Position numbers and translations under genes: made by a program. A DNA stretch of 5,100 nt from Anaerolineae bacterium (GTDB lineage Bacteria > Chloroflexota > Anaerolineae > B4-G1 > SLSP01). The notes under the pieces were generated by a model. That model did no database searches. It was not told the origin of the DNA and saw only the letters and a list, made by a program, of their open reading frames with translations. Position 1 is the stretch's first letter. Each line of letters starts with the position of its first letter. Location of the stretch: contig JAIOSN010000071.1 of NCBI GenBank assembly GCA_021107605.1, forward strand, positions 1-5,100, written 5' to 3'. This document shows positions 1-5,100 of this stretch, one piece after another.

Positions 1-206
1 AGAATGTCTTTCATTTGTGCCCAGCTGAAGCCGGCCATACTGGCCGCTTGAGAGAGCGAGATATTTTTAGTTTGGTAACGATGAATTGCTAGTTGGATGC
101 GCAAATCCACACGTGTGCGTAGTAAATGGCGTAAGGCATCTAAGATAACCGCCTCTTCATTCTCGTAGAGATGAGCCTCAACTAAATCTTGTGGCCTAAC
201 AACCAT
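1..206 (-). CDS. UPF0175-family protein (probable antitoxin), N-terminal part, truncated by the window edge
   Basis: The minus strand reads from ATG at 206-204 through 68 intact codons to the left edge with no stop. An almost perfect Shine-Dalgarno (AAGGAGGT, complement of 212-219) sits 5 nt upstream and fixes the start. The protein begins MVVRPQDLVEAHLYENEEAV. It continues with a helical stretch rich in Leu and Arg (residues about 21-45), then ISLSQAASMAGFSWAQM (residues 49-65). That last segment has the 'S-x-x-x-A-A-x-x-A-G' helix-turn-helix-like form typical of UPF0175 proteins. UPF0175 members are about 80-100 residues, so roughly 10-30 residues are missing. Many are encoded just before a PIN/DUF3368-type toxin and are regarded as antitoxins. 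That role is inferred here, because the next gene lies outside the window. A short helix-turn-helix regulator of another family is the main alternative. Confidence 0.72.
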   Translation of the reverse strand, partial: MVVRPQDLVEAHLYENEEAVILDALRHLLRTRVDLRIQLAIHRYQTKNISLSQAASMAGFSWAQMKDI

Positions 207-220
207 TTTGTACCTCCTTA

Positions 221-250
221 ATTAGCGTAAATTGGCGTTTATTCGCGGTT
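221..250 (+). repeat. Three-unit 10-bp direct repeat in the leader of the UPF0175 gene
   Basis: Three perfectly phased 10-bp units lie side by side: ATTAGCGTAA, ATTGGCGTTT and ATTCGCGGTT (consensus ATTNGCGKWW). They sit 15-44 bp upstream of the UPF0175 start codon. One helical turn per unit would place the GCG cores on the same DNA face, so an operator is possible. A related element in the opposite orientation occurs at 2920-2939, which favours a dispersed intergenic repeat family over a gene-specific operator. Confidence 0.6.
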
Positions 251-271
251 TCGCTACCTATCCAGCGAAAC
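248..271. promoter_or_regulatory. Perfect 8-bp inverted repeat, candidate operator or hairpin
   Basis: GTTTCGCT (248-255) and AGCGAAAC (264-271) form a perfect inverted repeat with an 8-bp spacer. A further direct copy of the half-site, TTTCGCTA, occurs at 305-312, matching 249-256. All three lie upstream of the UPF0175 gene. Antitoxins often autoregulate through such sites, but nothing in the sequence proves binding, and no convincing -35/-10 pair for this gene could be placed around it. Confidence 0.4.
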
Positions 272-357
272 TTCTTATTTGCTGATCGGTTAGTATCACG
301 CAGTTTTCGCTATCCTCATTACACAACTAGGCGGTCACTACGGTCAGCTCCCAGTAC

Positions 358-468
358 GCCTACTGAAGTAGGCTACCAGAGGCTAAAGCCAGCTGTCCAC
401 CTCCGTGGACAGAAACTAGCGCGTTGACGTAGGTCAACGCCACGCGCCTCTGGAAGCGCCTTCAGGCG
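358..468. repeat. Compact hairpin cluster with long-range closing stem (possible structured RNA or dispersed palindromic repeat)
   Basis: Four clear hairpins lie within 111 bp. They are GCCTAC-TGAA-GTAGGC (358-373), CTGTCCAC-CTCC-GTGGACAG (393-412), GCGTTGAC-GTAG-GTCAACGC (421-440) and CGCC-TTCA-GGCG (457-468). A smaller one is GGCT-AA-AGCC (381-390). An additional perfect 8-bp pairing, CCAGAGGC (376-383) with GCCTCTGG (446-453), would enclose the two 8-bp hairpins as a three-way junction. The loops of the first and last hairpins, TGAA and TTCA, are complementary. The stems differ in sequence, so this is not a tandem duplication. It could be a transcribed structured element, a processing or termination region after the peptidase gene, or a dispersed multi-hairpin repeat of the kind I recall from cyanobacterial and Chloroflexota intergenic DNA. 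Confidence 0.7.
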
Positions 469-543
469 TGTCACGGGGCCACGTGAACTCAACAGAGCTA
501 GGAATCCCGGTGACGTTCTAAAGTGGCGAAATTCTCGTGACAC
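468..543. repeat. Wide 8-bp inverted repeat between the hairpin cluster and the peptidase gene
   Basis: GTGTCACG (468-475) is the exact reverse complement of CGTGACAC (536-543), 60 bp apart. A nested near-match pairs GTCACGGGG with CCCGGTGAC (516-524) with one mismatch, so the two pairings compete. The rest of 481-575 shows no gene and no convincing U-tract terminator for the peptidase gene that ends at 576. Confidence 0.35.
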
Positions 544-575
544 TAACCGGATCTGTAATTCTTGATTCGTAACCG

Positions 576-2645
576 TTATTCCGCTAATTGCAGATTGAAT
601 TCGTAGGTAGCTGTCTCAGTGGTGATGGGAGCGATAGCGGAAACTGTGATCACCGCCCGCTTGGTCTCGCTGTTGAGCGGAATAAGCCATTCGCCCTCAG
701 TGTCATCGGCCAGTAAGAGTCTGCTAATTTGAGGGTGGGAGCCTTCATAAGTCACCAGCTGGACAATCCATTCCTGTGGCAGGACATTGGCGTGACGCAC
801 AAAACCTGTTGGAATCCAACCCGCGATCTCTTTTTCACCATCGTCTTGGAAAAGCAGCTCGCCATCGGTTACAATCTCAATATCATCCAATGCCCAACTG
901 GGTTGATTGACAGCCGCATCGGTGATGTACTCAAAACGCAGCACGATTTCTCCTCCGGTGTAATCGCCTAAATCAGCAGTGAGTTCCTGCCAACCACGAC
1001 TCTGCCCGGTCAGCCCGCAACCGAAGCTATTACCGTTAGGATCGTCGGTGGTGCAACCTAAACTGGAGTCAGCTAGGATTTCCCAGCTGATTTGCGGCGA
1101 GGTGAGGTCGCTCGGAATCTGCCCGCTGGCGGTAGTTCCCACTATCACGTACCCGTAATCCCAATTTTCTTCGATATGATACCAACTCTGGAAGCGCAAG
1201 GTGGCCGTGGTAGCATTCTCCAAGTTCACAATGCGGGTTAGGGAGCTGTCCGATTCGTCATTGCGGCCAGACCACCAGAGATGTTTTCCACTAAAGGCAT
1301 TGGTATCCAATATCTTCACTCGTGTACCACCGGCAAAAGTGAAAGTCAGTGGATCGTGTCCTTCAATTTCGATGTAATCTACGCCATACTGATGTACGGT
1401 ACTGATCCGGCGCACAGGGCAATCGGATTTATCATAGTGGATATCCAGCGTCGGGTCGTGTGGATTGATCTCACGGTAGCCATATTCGCCGTTGGAGAGG
1501 GTGGGATCATCTAACAAGTTAGCTATGGTCCAATTGGCGAAGAATATTTTATGGTCAAGGGTATTTCCCAAACTCGCCAACACCGCATCCACGCTCTCTA
1601 GGCCATTTTCTGGACGCGCTACCAGGGCTTGCGTGGCGTCTTCTCCGAATTGATCCAGGAAGTATTCCATGAAGAGGTAAGACCCGCCGTAGTTGGCCGA
1701 AGCATCTCCCGCCGCGCCCTCGGGCCAGGAGTTAAGCTGGGTATCCGGTGCGTAGCTGTAGGAGATATCACTACCTCCGACGTTGTAATCCCCGTCTTCG
1801 TGAGAACGCTCGTTAAGCGCCATTGCCAGTTCGGAGCAACCTTCATTTAGCCAGGTGGTTTCGTTGCGGTCGCCGCGCCAGTGAATCATGTGTTGGAACT
1901 CGTGGGCCAACACACCATTGTAGAAGCTGCTGCCGATATTAATATTATCTAAGTTGATGTAGAACATCTCCATCTCGTTAGAATCCGCGCGGACGGCCCG
2001 TACGTACTCATCGGGGCTGGAAAAATAACCAGCGACAGTGGCGCCTAAGTTGCGCGCATGCAAAATGCTCACATGCGGGTCGCCATCCACTCCGGGAGAC
2101 CATTCACTTCCGAAAAATTCGCGGTCAGTGGGGTAGGTGTGTTCCTCGAAAAGGTCAGCGGCTTCCCGTAGATCATCCTCATCAAAAGAAGCATCTTTTT
2201 CAACCCACATATAGACATGCGCGGTCTTGTAAACCAGTTCCGCCTCTATCTCGAACTGCTCCTCTTTATCCACGTCAGAGACAGTGAAGGTGCGGATGGT
2301 ACCTTCCGCATAGTCGGGACTGGTGGTCGCGGCCACTCGCGGCGTATCAGGATCCACGCCTCGGAAACGGATGCCCAATTCGTGAAGGTCTGCATCAGGA
2401 GTCTCTGCTTGAGTCAGAGCTTGTAAGGTCTCCAGCGCCTCGGAGGGCATTTCTCCGGTGATGGGAGGCAACGGAGTGGATTCTGGCTCCAAAAAGGAGT
2501 TTGCCTGAGAGATCTGACCGCTGTCTTCTGCGATAAAGTAGATCATCATTCCGGTACCTAGTACGCAACAGATGCACAGGCAAATAGTTAAGGCTAGCAC
2601 AATGATGATGCCCACGCCCCATAACCAATGTTTATTTGAATTCAT
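576..2645 (-). CDS. Membrane-anchored or secreted zinc metallopeptidase, immune-inhibitor-A-like
   Basis: This 689-residue protein is encoded from ATG at 2645 to TAA at 576, with GGAGG (complement of 2650-2654) 4 nt upstream. A Cys-rich hydrophobic segment at residues about 8-38 is a signal peptide or anchor. A Pro/Glu-rich linker (about 53-75) and a prodomain-like region follow. The catalytic core carries HEFQH (248-252) with WLNEG (265-269). H248 and H252 would bind zinc, E249 is the catalytic base, and E268 is a likely third ligand (gluzincin-like, since the M6-type HExxHxxGxxH/D extension is absent). Residues about 480-592 resemble the MAM-like jelly-roll domain of immune inhibitor A proteins, including the GWQELTADLGDY and SWALDDIEI segments and a possible Cys pair at 531/543. 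A further beta-rich tail ends the protein. Expected role: degradation of extracellular proteins; the substrate is unknown. It is transcribed away from the ATPase operon. A weak -10 (TATACT, complement of 2677-2682) has no good -35. Confidence 0.88.
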   Translation of the reverse strand: MNSNKHWLWGVGIIIVLALTICLCICCVLGTGMMIYFIAEDSGQISQANSFLEPESTPLPPITGEMPSEALETLQALTQAETPDADLHELGIRFRGVDPDTPRVAATTSPDYAEGTIRTFTVSDVDKEEQFEIEAELVYKTAHVYMWVEKDASFDEDDLREAADLFEEHTYPTDREFFGSEWSPGVDGDPHVSILHARNLGATVAGYFSSPDEYVRAVRADSNEMEMFYINLDNINIGSSFYNGVLAHEFQHMIHWRGDRNETTWLNEGCSELAMALNERSHEDGDYNVGGSDISYSYAPDTQLNSWPEGAAGDASANYGGSYLFMEYFLDQFGEDATQALVARPENGLESVDAVLASLGNTLDHKIFFANWTIANLLDDPTLSNGEYGYREINPHDPTLDIHYDKSDCPVRRISTVHQYGVDYIEIEGHDPLTFTFAGGTRVKILDTNAFSGKHLWWSGRNDESDSSLTRIVNLENATTATLRFQSWYHIEENWDYGYVIVGTTASGQIPSDLTSPQISWEILADSSLGCTTDDPNGNSFGCGLTGQSRGWQELTADLGDYTGGEIVLRFEYITDAAVNQPSWALDDIEIVTDGELLFQDDGEKEIAGWIPTGFVRHANVLPQEWIVQLVTYEGSHPQISRLLLADDTEGEWLIPLNSETKRAVITVSAIAPITTETATYEFNLQLAE

Positions 2646-2692
2646 CTTACCTCCATTTAGCAGTTAGATTCCAGCAAGTATACTTCAGTAAA

Positions 2693-2916
2693 GCGAAAAG
2701 GCGAGGAAGCGAGAGAGCGAGGAAGCGAGAGAGCGAGAAAGCGAGGAAGCGAGAGAGCGAGAAGGCGAAAAGGCGAGAGAGCGAGAGAGCGAGAAGGCGA
2801 GAGAGCGAGAAAGCGAGAAGGCGAGAGAGCGAGAAAGCGAGAAGGCGAGAGAGCGAGAAGGCGAAAAGGCGAGAGAGCGAGAAGGCGAAAAGGCGAGAGA
2901 GCGAGAAGGCGAAAAA
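2693..2916. repeat. 28-unit, 8-bp phased tandem repeat (GCGARRRR), T-free on the plus strand
   Basis: Twenty-eight consecutive octamers start with GCGA and end in four purines, without one insertion or deletion over 224 bp. The variable tails are GAGA (10 units), GAAG (7), AAAG (4), GGAA (3) and GAAA (3), with a final degenerate AAAA. Cytosine appears once per unit and T is absent from 2690 to 2928. The right half shows a second-order 24-bp period: GAGA-GAAA-GAAG twice (2797-2844), then GAGA-GAAG-AAAG about three times (2845-2916). Because every stop codon needs T on one strand or A on the other, all six frames are open here. The apparent Arg/Glu/Lys-rich or Leu/Ser/Pro-rich reading frames are therefore composition artefacts. 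Confidence 0.95.
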
Positions 2917-2919
2917 AGG

Positions 2920-2964
2920 GAACGCAGATTTCCGCAGATAAGATTAACAATCAGCGTTCATCTG
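2920..2964 (-). repeat. 10-bp-period element with imperfect inverted repeat, related to 221-250
   Basis: On the minus strand two tandem 10-bp units, ATCTGCGGAA and ATCTGCGTTC (2939 back to 2920), resemble the ATTNGCGKWW units at 221-250 but point the other way. On the plus strand GAACGCAGAT (2920-2929) and ATCAGCGTTC (2950-2959) also form an inverted repeat with one mismatch. The element directly abuts the end of the octamer repeat. The adjoining stretch from 2965 to about 3050 holds no gene and nothing further that I can support. Confidence 0.5.
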
Positions 2965-3053
2965 TATCCTAATAAGGAACTATTTCAACGCTCACCCTGG
3001 GGATGACTGAGTAGTTGCCTTAGTTCTAAAATACGCTCGACGCTATAATTATC

Positions 3054-3082
3054 TTGACTTTATTGTATGTCTCCTGTAAAAT
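3054..3082 (+). promoter_or_regulatory. Sigma70-type promoter for the ATPase-RloB operon
   Basis: TTGACT (3054-3059) and TAAAAT (3077-3082) are separated by exactly 17 bp; each differs from consensus at one base. Transcription would start near 3089, giving a leader of about 25 nt before the ATPase start. A consensus TATAAT at 3044-3049 lies just upstream but lacks a -35 at proper spacing. No operator-like dyad overlaps the promoter, so expression may be constitutive. Confidence 0.65.
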
Positions 3083-3100
3083 TATGGTGTTAATTGATAT

Positions 3101-3107
3101 GAGGAGG
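3101..3107 (+). promoter_or_regulatory. Strong ribosome binding site for the ATPase gene
   Basis: GAGGAGG lies 7 nt before the ATG at 3115. The spacing is near optimal, and it supports this start over any later Met codon. Confidence 0.8.
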
Positions 3108-3114
3108 CTGAAAA

Positions 3115-4410
3115 ATGCTAATTGAATTTCGTCTTAAAAATTTTAAGTCCTTCAAAGAGTGGCAAACCTTGAGCATGGTGGCGAGCTCGGATAGATCATT
3201 ACCTGATAACGTGACACGGGTTGAAGCACTAGGACACAATAGATTAGTGCAGATCGCCGTTGTTTATGGAGCCAATGCTTCAGGCAAGAGCAATCTTGTG
3301 GATGCACTCAGTTTTGTACATGCTTTTGTAGCCAATTCGGCTGAAAGTAAACCGGGGATGGTTATAGAGGTTGCCCCTTTCTTACTGGATGAAAGTAGCT
3401 CTGCATCCCCTTCTGAATTTGAGATATCCTTCATTCATCAAGGAGTGCGTTACCAATATGGATTTTCTGTTGACCGGCAGCGCGTATACGATGAATGGCT
3501 TATCGCTTATCCTAAAGGGAAAGCTCAGACCTGGTTTGAGCGGCCTGTCGAGAACTTCAATAATCCTACGGATTGGTACTTTGGGCCAAATCTTAAGGGG
3601 GAGAAGAAAAAATTACTGCCATTGCTGCGACCGGAAGTGCTTTTTTTATCCCTGGCGCCGAAATTTTCCAACAAACAGTTAACCGCAGTGTATGATTGGT
3701 TTTCCGATCAACTACGGGGTATTAGTATTCCAGAAGGATTGTTCAACCAATTAGAACAATTCACTGCCAAACAGGTCAAGGAAAGTCCGGCATTTCACAC
3801 CTGGATACGTACTCTTTTGAAGTTTGCCGATCTTGGCATTATGGACATTGCGGTTGACAAGAAACAAATCACAGAAGAGGATTTTCCAGTTCGGCTGTTT
3901 TCGAAAGAAGCGCGGGCTCTGTTTCTCAAGCAAGAACAGTTAGAAATTAAGCTGTATCATCGAACGCAGGAAGATCATGAGCAGGGTATTGCTTTATCCT
4001 TTGAATCCGGCGAATCGCGTGGCACACGACGGGTTTTCGCACTCGCTGGTCCTTGGCAAGATACCTTGTCCAGTGGATATACCCTAGTGGTAGATGAACT
4101 CGATGCCAGTTTGCATCCGGCTCTGGTACGTGAGCTGATCAGGCTATTCCATAACGCAAAAACGAATCAGTCGGGTGCTCAGCTTATTTTCAACACTCAC
4201 GATACCACGTTGCTAGATACAGAATTATTCCGTAGAGACCAAATCTGGTTTATGGAGAAAGATAACGCTGGCGTGTCCGTGCTTTATCCACTGCTGGAGT
4301 TCAGTCCACGCAAGAGCGAAGCCCTGGCGCGGGGATACCTCCAGGGACGTTACGGGGCTATTCCTTTCATAGGCAGTCTAGCGGGGTTTGATTCCGATGG
4401 CGAAGCGTAG
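3115..4410 (+). CDS. RloA-like AAA15-family ATPase (ABC-type ATP-binding fold, SMC/OLD-related) of a defence pair
   Basis: This 431-residue protein, a usual length for the COG1106/AAA15 family, opens with FRLKNFKSF. Walker A is GANASGKS (52-59). The ABC-signature-like segment is SFESGESRGT (295-304). Walker B is TLVVDELD (323-330), with D327 and catalytic E328, followed by the D-loop ASLHP (331-335). The switch histidine H362 is in FNTHD (359-363). The C-terminal block RRDQIWFMEKD (373-383) and GRYGAIPFIG (411-420) is characteristic of RloA-type ATPases. The middle, about residues 100-290, is the insertion region between the nucleotide-binding lobes. All ATPase residues are intact, so it should bind and hydrolyse ATP as a dimer or higher oligomer in the cytoplasm. 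It overlaps the next gene by 14 bp and shares its promoter. In related systems this subunit senses infection or restrains the partner; that role is inferred here. Confidence 0.9.
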   Translation: MLIEFRLKNFKSFKEWQTLSMVASSDRSLPDNVTRVEALGHNRLVQIAVVYGANASGKSNLVDALSFVHAFVANSAESKPGMVIEVAPFLLDESSSASPSEFEISFIHQGVRYQYGFSVDRQRVYDEWLIAYPKGKAQTWFERPVENFNNPTDWYFGPNLKGEKKKLLPLLRPEVLFLSLAPKFSNKQLTAVYDWFSDQLRGISIPEGLFNQLEQFTAKQVKESPAFHTWIRTLLKFADLGIMDIAVDKKQITEEDFPVRLFSKEARALFLKQEQLEIKLYHRTQEDHEQGIALSFESGESRGTRRVFALAGPWQDTLSSGYTLVVDELDASLHPALVRELIRLFHNAKTNQSGAQLIFNTHDTTLLDTELFRRDQIWFMEKDNAGVSVLYPLLEFSPRKSEALARGYLQGRYGAIPFIGSLAGFDSDGEA

Positions 4411-5011
4411 CCGGCGACGCGCGCGTTCTGTAGCCTCGTTTAAGCGACGCCCAGGTTCACGTCCGCCCCGGCAATGTATCCTCATTGTCTGCGAGGGACG
4501 GCAAACTGAGCCTAATTATTTTGAAGCTTTGCGTTATGAACTAAAACTCACGTCGGTTGAGGTCAAAGTTGTCACAGAGAGTGGGTCTGCGCCTATCAAT
4601 GTGGTTGAGAGTGCCTTGAGGCTAAGACGCCAGCGAGAACGTGATGTGCGCAAGAAACGCACCAGCGAGTTGAAATTTGACGCGGTCTGGTGCGTATTTG
4701 ATCGCGAGACTCCGCAAGATAATCTCTCGTTCCCGCGGGCTGTAGACAAGGCCACCAGCAACCAACTGGAACTGGCGGTATCTACGCCGGCGTTTGAATA
4801 CTGGTACTTGCTGCATTTCATTGATACTGACCGGCCATTCCGCGATGGCGGCGGAGCAGTTGTACCATCCAGACCTCCGCGGTCTCTGGTAGCAATTTGT
4901 CAACTAATAACAGGGCTGTGGGCAGAGTATCGCCCACAGCCCTCTGGTTTTCGCGGCGACGGCCCCAACTATTTTCAGAGGAACGTCGCAGCGAGTGTGG
5001 TGGCAGAGTAA
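4397..5011 (+). CDS. RloB-like TOPRIM-type protein, probable effector; C-terminus appears altered
   Basis: The chosen start is ATG 4397 (204 residues). A TTG at 4388 would add three residues but has no better binding site; GCGGGG at 4381-4386 is the only weak candidate. The start overlaps the ATPase stop by 14 bp in another frame, so translation is probably coupled. Residues 1-27 are strongly basic, as in other RloB proteins. Next comes CILIVCEGRQTEPNYFEAL (27-45), a TOPRIM-like acidic motif with E33. FDAVWCVFDRE (94-104) gives D102 and E104, where RloB proteins usually have D-x-D. STPAFEYWYLLHF (129-141) is the RloB hallmark. After DRPF (145-148) the sequence no longer resembles the family: there is no Tyr-x-Lys stretch, Pro/Arg/Gly content is high, and a strong hairpin sits inside the frame. 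The family is linked to phage defence, and nucleic-acid cleavage is the presumed but unproven activity. This copy may be impaired. Confidence 0.8.
   Translation: MAKRSRRRARSVASFKRRPGSRPPRQCILIVCEGRQTEPNYFEALRYELKLTSVEVKVVTESGSAPINVVESALRLRRQRERDVRKKRTSELKFDAVWCVFDRETPQDNLSFPRAVDKATSNQLELAVSTPAFEYWYLLHFIDTDRPFRDGGGAVVPSRPPRSLVAICQLITGLWAEYRPQPSGFRGDGPNYFQRNVAASVVAE
4912..4951 (+). terminator. Terminator-like 12-bp hairpin lying inside the RloB reading frame
   Basis: AGGGCTGTGGGC (4912-4923) and GCCCACAGCCCT (4932-4943) pair perfectly over 12 bp around the 8-nt loop AGAGTATC. Four T residues follow at 4948-4951, after CTGG. The stem is typical of an intrinsic terminator but the T-tract is short and displaced, so efficiency is uncertain. 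Its position, about 100 bases before the annotated stop, is unusual for an intact gene. Confidence 0.5.
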
Positions 5012-5054
5012 CAGTTATTGAGGAGACTTTCTGTGCTGGCGCACACCGTCCCTG

Positions 5055-5100
5055 CACTAAAAACTACTATTTGACTACTGGACTAAAGACTATCCGACTA
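5055..5100. repeat. Degenerate GACTA tandem repeat with 7-8-bp spacing, truncated by the window edge
   Basis: GACTA occurs at 5073, 5081, 5088 and 5096 (steps of 8, 7 and 8), preceded by weaker CACTA (5055) and AACTA (5062) copies. The stretch just before it (5012-5054) carries no gene beyond a possible 13-codon GTG frame at 5033 behind GAGGAG (5021-5026). Confidence 0.6.

Noticed and set aside
358..468. Transfer RNA or a known riboswitch
   Set aside because: The branched fold does not have tRNA arm sizes or conserved T-loop/CCA sequence, and I recognise no riboswitch core.
2693..2916. CRISPR array
   Set aside because: Units are 8 bp and contiguous with no unique spacers, unlike 23-50-bp repeats alternating with spacers.
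2636..2950. Overlapping plus-strand (Arg/Glu/Lys/Ser-rich octapeptide) and minus-strand (Leu/Ser/Pro-rich) reading frames across the octamer repeat
   Set aside because: The tract has no T on the plus strand, so no stop can occur in any of six frames. The frames have no ribosome binding site of their own and overlap the peptidase start region.
3044..3049. Consensus TATAAT as the main -10 of the ATPase promoter
   Set aside because: No -35 match at 16-18 bp upstream. The TTGACT-17-TAAAAT pair just downstream is much better.
4534..5057. Minus-strand reading frames opposite the RloB gene
   Set aside because: They lie antisense to a recognisable family protein, lack ribosome binding sites, and show no domain features.
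5033..5074. Short GTG-started frame of 13 codons behind GAGGAG
   Set aside because: Too short, and it ends in the GACTA repeat. It could be the remnant of a gene start but there is no similarity to support it.

Overview
The window looks like accessory DNA from a free-living bacterium, most likely a Chloroflexota (Anaerolineae-type) genome. That guess is from memory: the large immune-inhibitor-A-like zinc peptidase, and intergenic DNA full of short-period tandem repeats and small hairpins, resemble those genomes. No marker gene in the window settles it.

Layout, left to right. (1) Positions 1-206, minus strand: the first 68 codons of a UPF0175-family protein, a probable toxin-antitoxin antitoxin, running off the left edge. 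(2) Positions 207-575: no gene. It holds a three-unit 10-bp repeat, an 8-bp inverted repeat with an extra half-site, and a dense cluster of hairpins (358-468) that can close into a branched fold. (3) Positions 576-2645, minus strand: a 689-residue membrane-anchored or secreted zinc metallopeptidase with an HEFQH motif and an immune-inhibitor-A-like C-terminal half. (4) Positions 2646-3114: divergent intergenic region with a perfectly phased 28-unit 8-bp repeat free of T on the plus strand, a second 10-bp-period element, and a good sigma70-type promoter facing right. (5) Positions 3115-5011, plus strand: a two-gene overlapping operon of an AAA15/RloA-type ATPase and an RloB-type protein with a TOPRIM-like core. 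(6) Positions 5012-5100: the start of a degenerate GACTA repeat running off the right edge.

How the parts work together. The ATPase plus RloB pair is the functional centre. Its architecture matches RloA/RloB and AbiL-type phage-defence pairs and is analogous to the ATPase + TOPRIM pair of PARIS. In such systems the ATPase is thought to sense or restrain and the TOPRIM partner to be the effector. The RloB gene shows signs of damage: its recognisable family signature stops near residue 150, and a strong terminator-like hairpin lies inside the rest of the reading frame. The effector may therefore have lost its native C-terminus. The peptidase is transcribed away from the defence pair and has no evident link to it. 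The UPF0175 gene suggests a toxin-antitoxin locus beyond the left edge.
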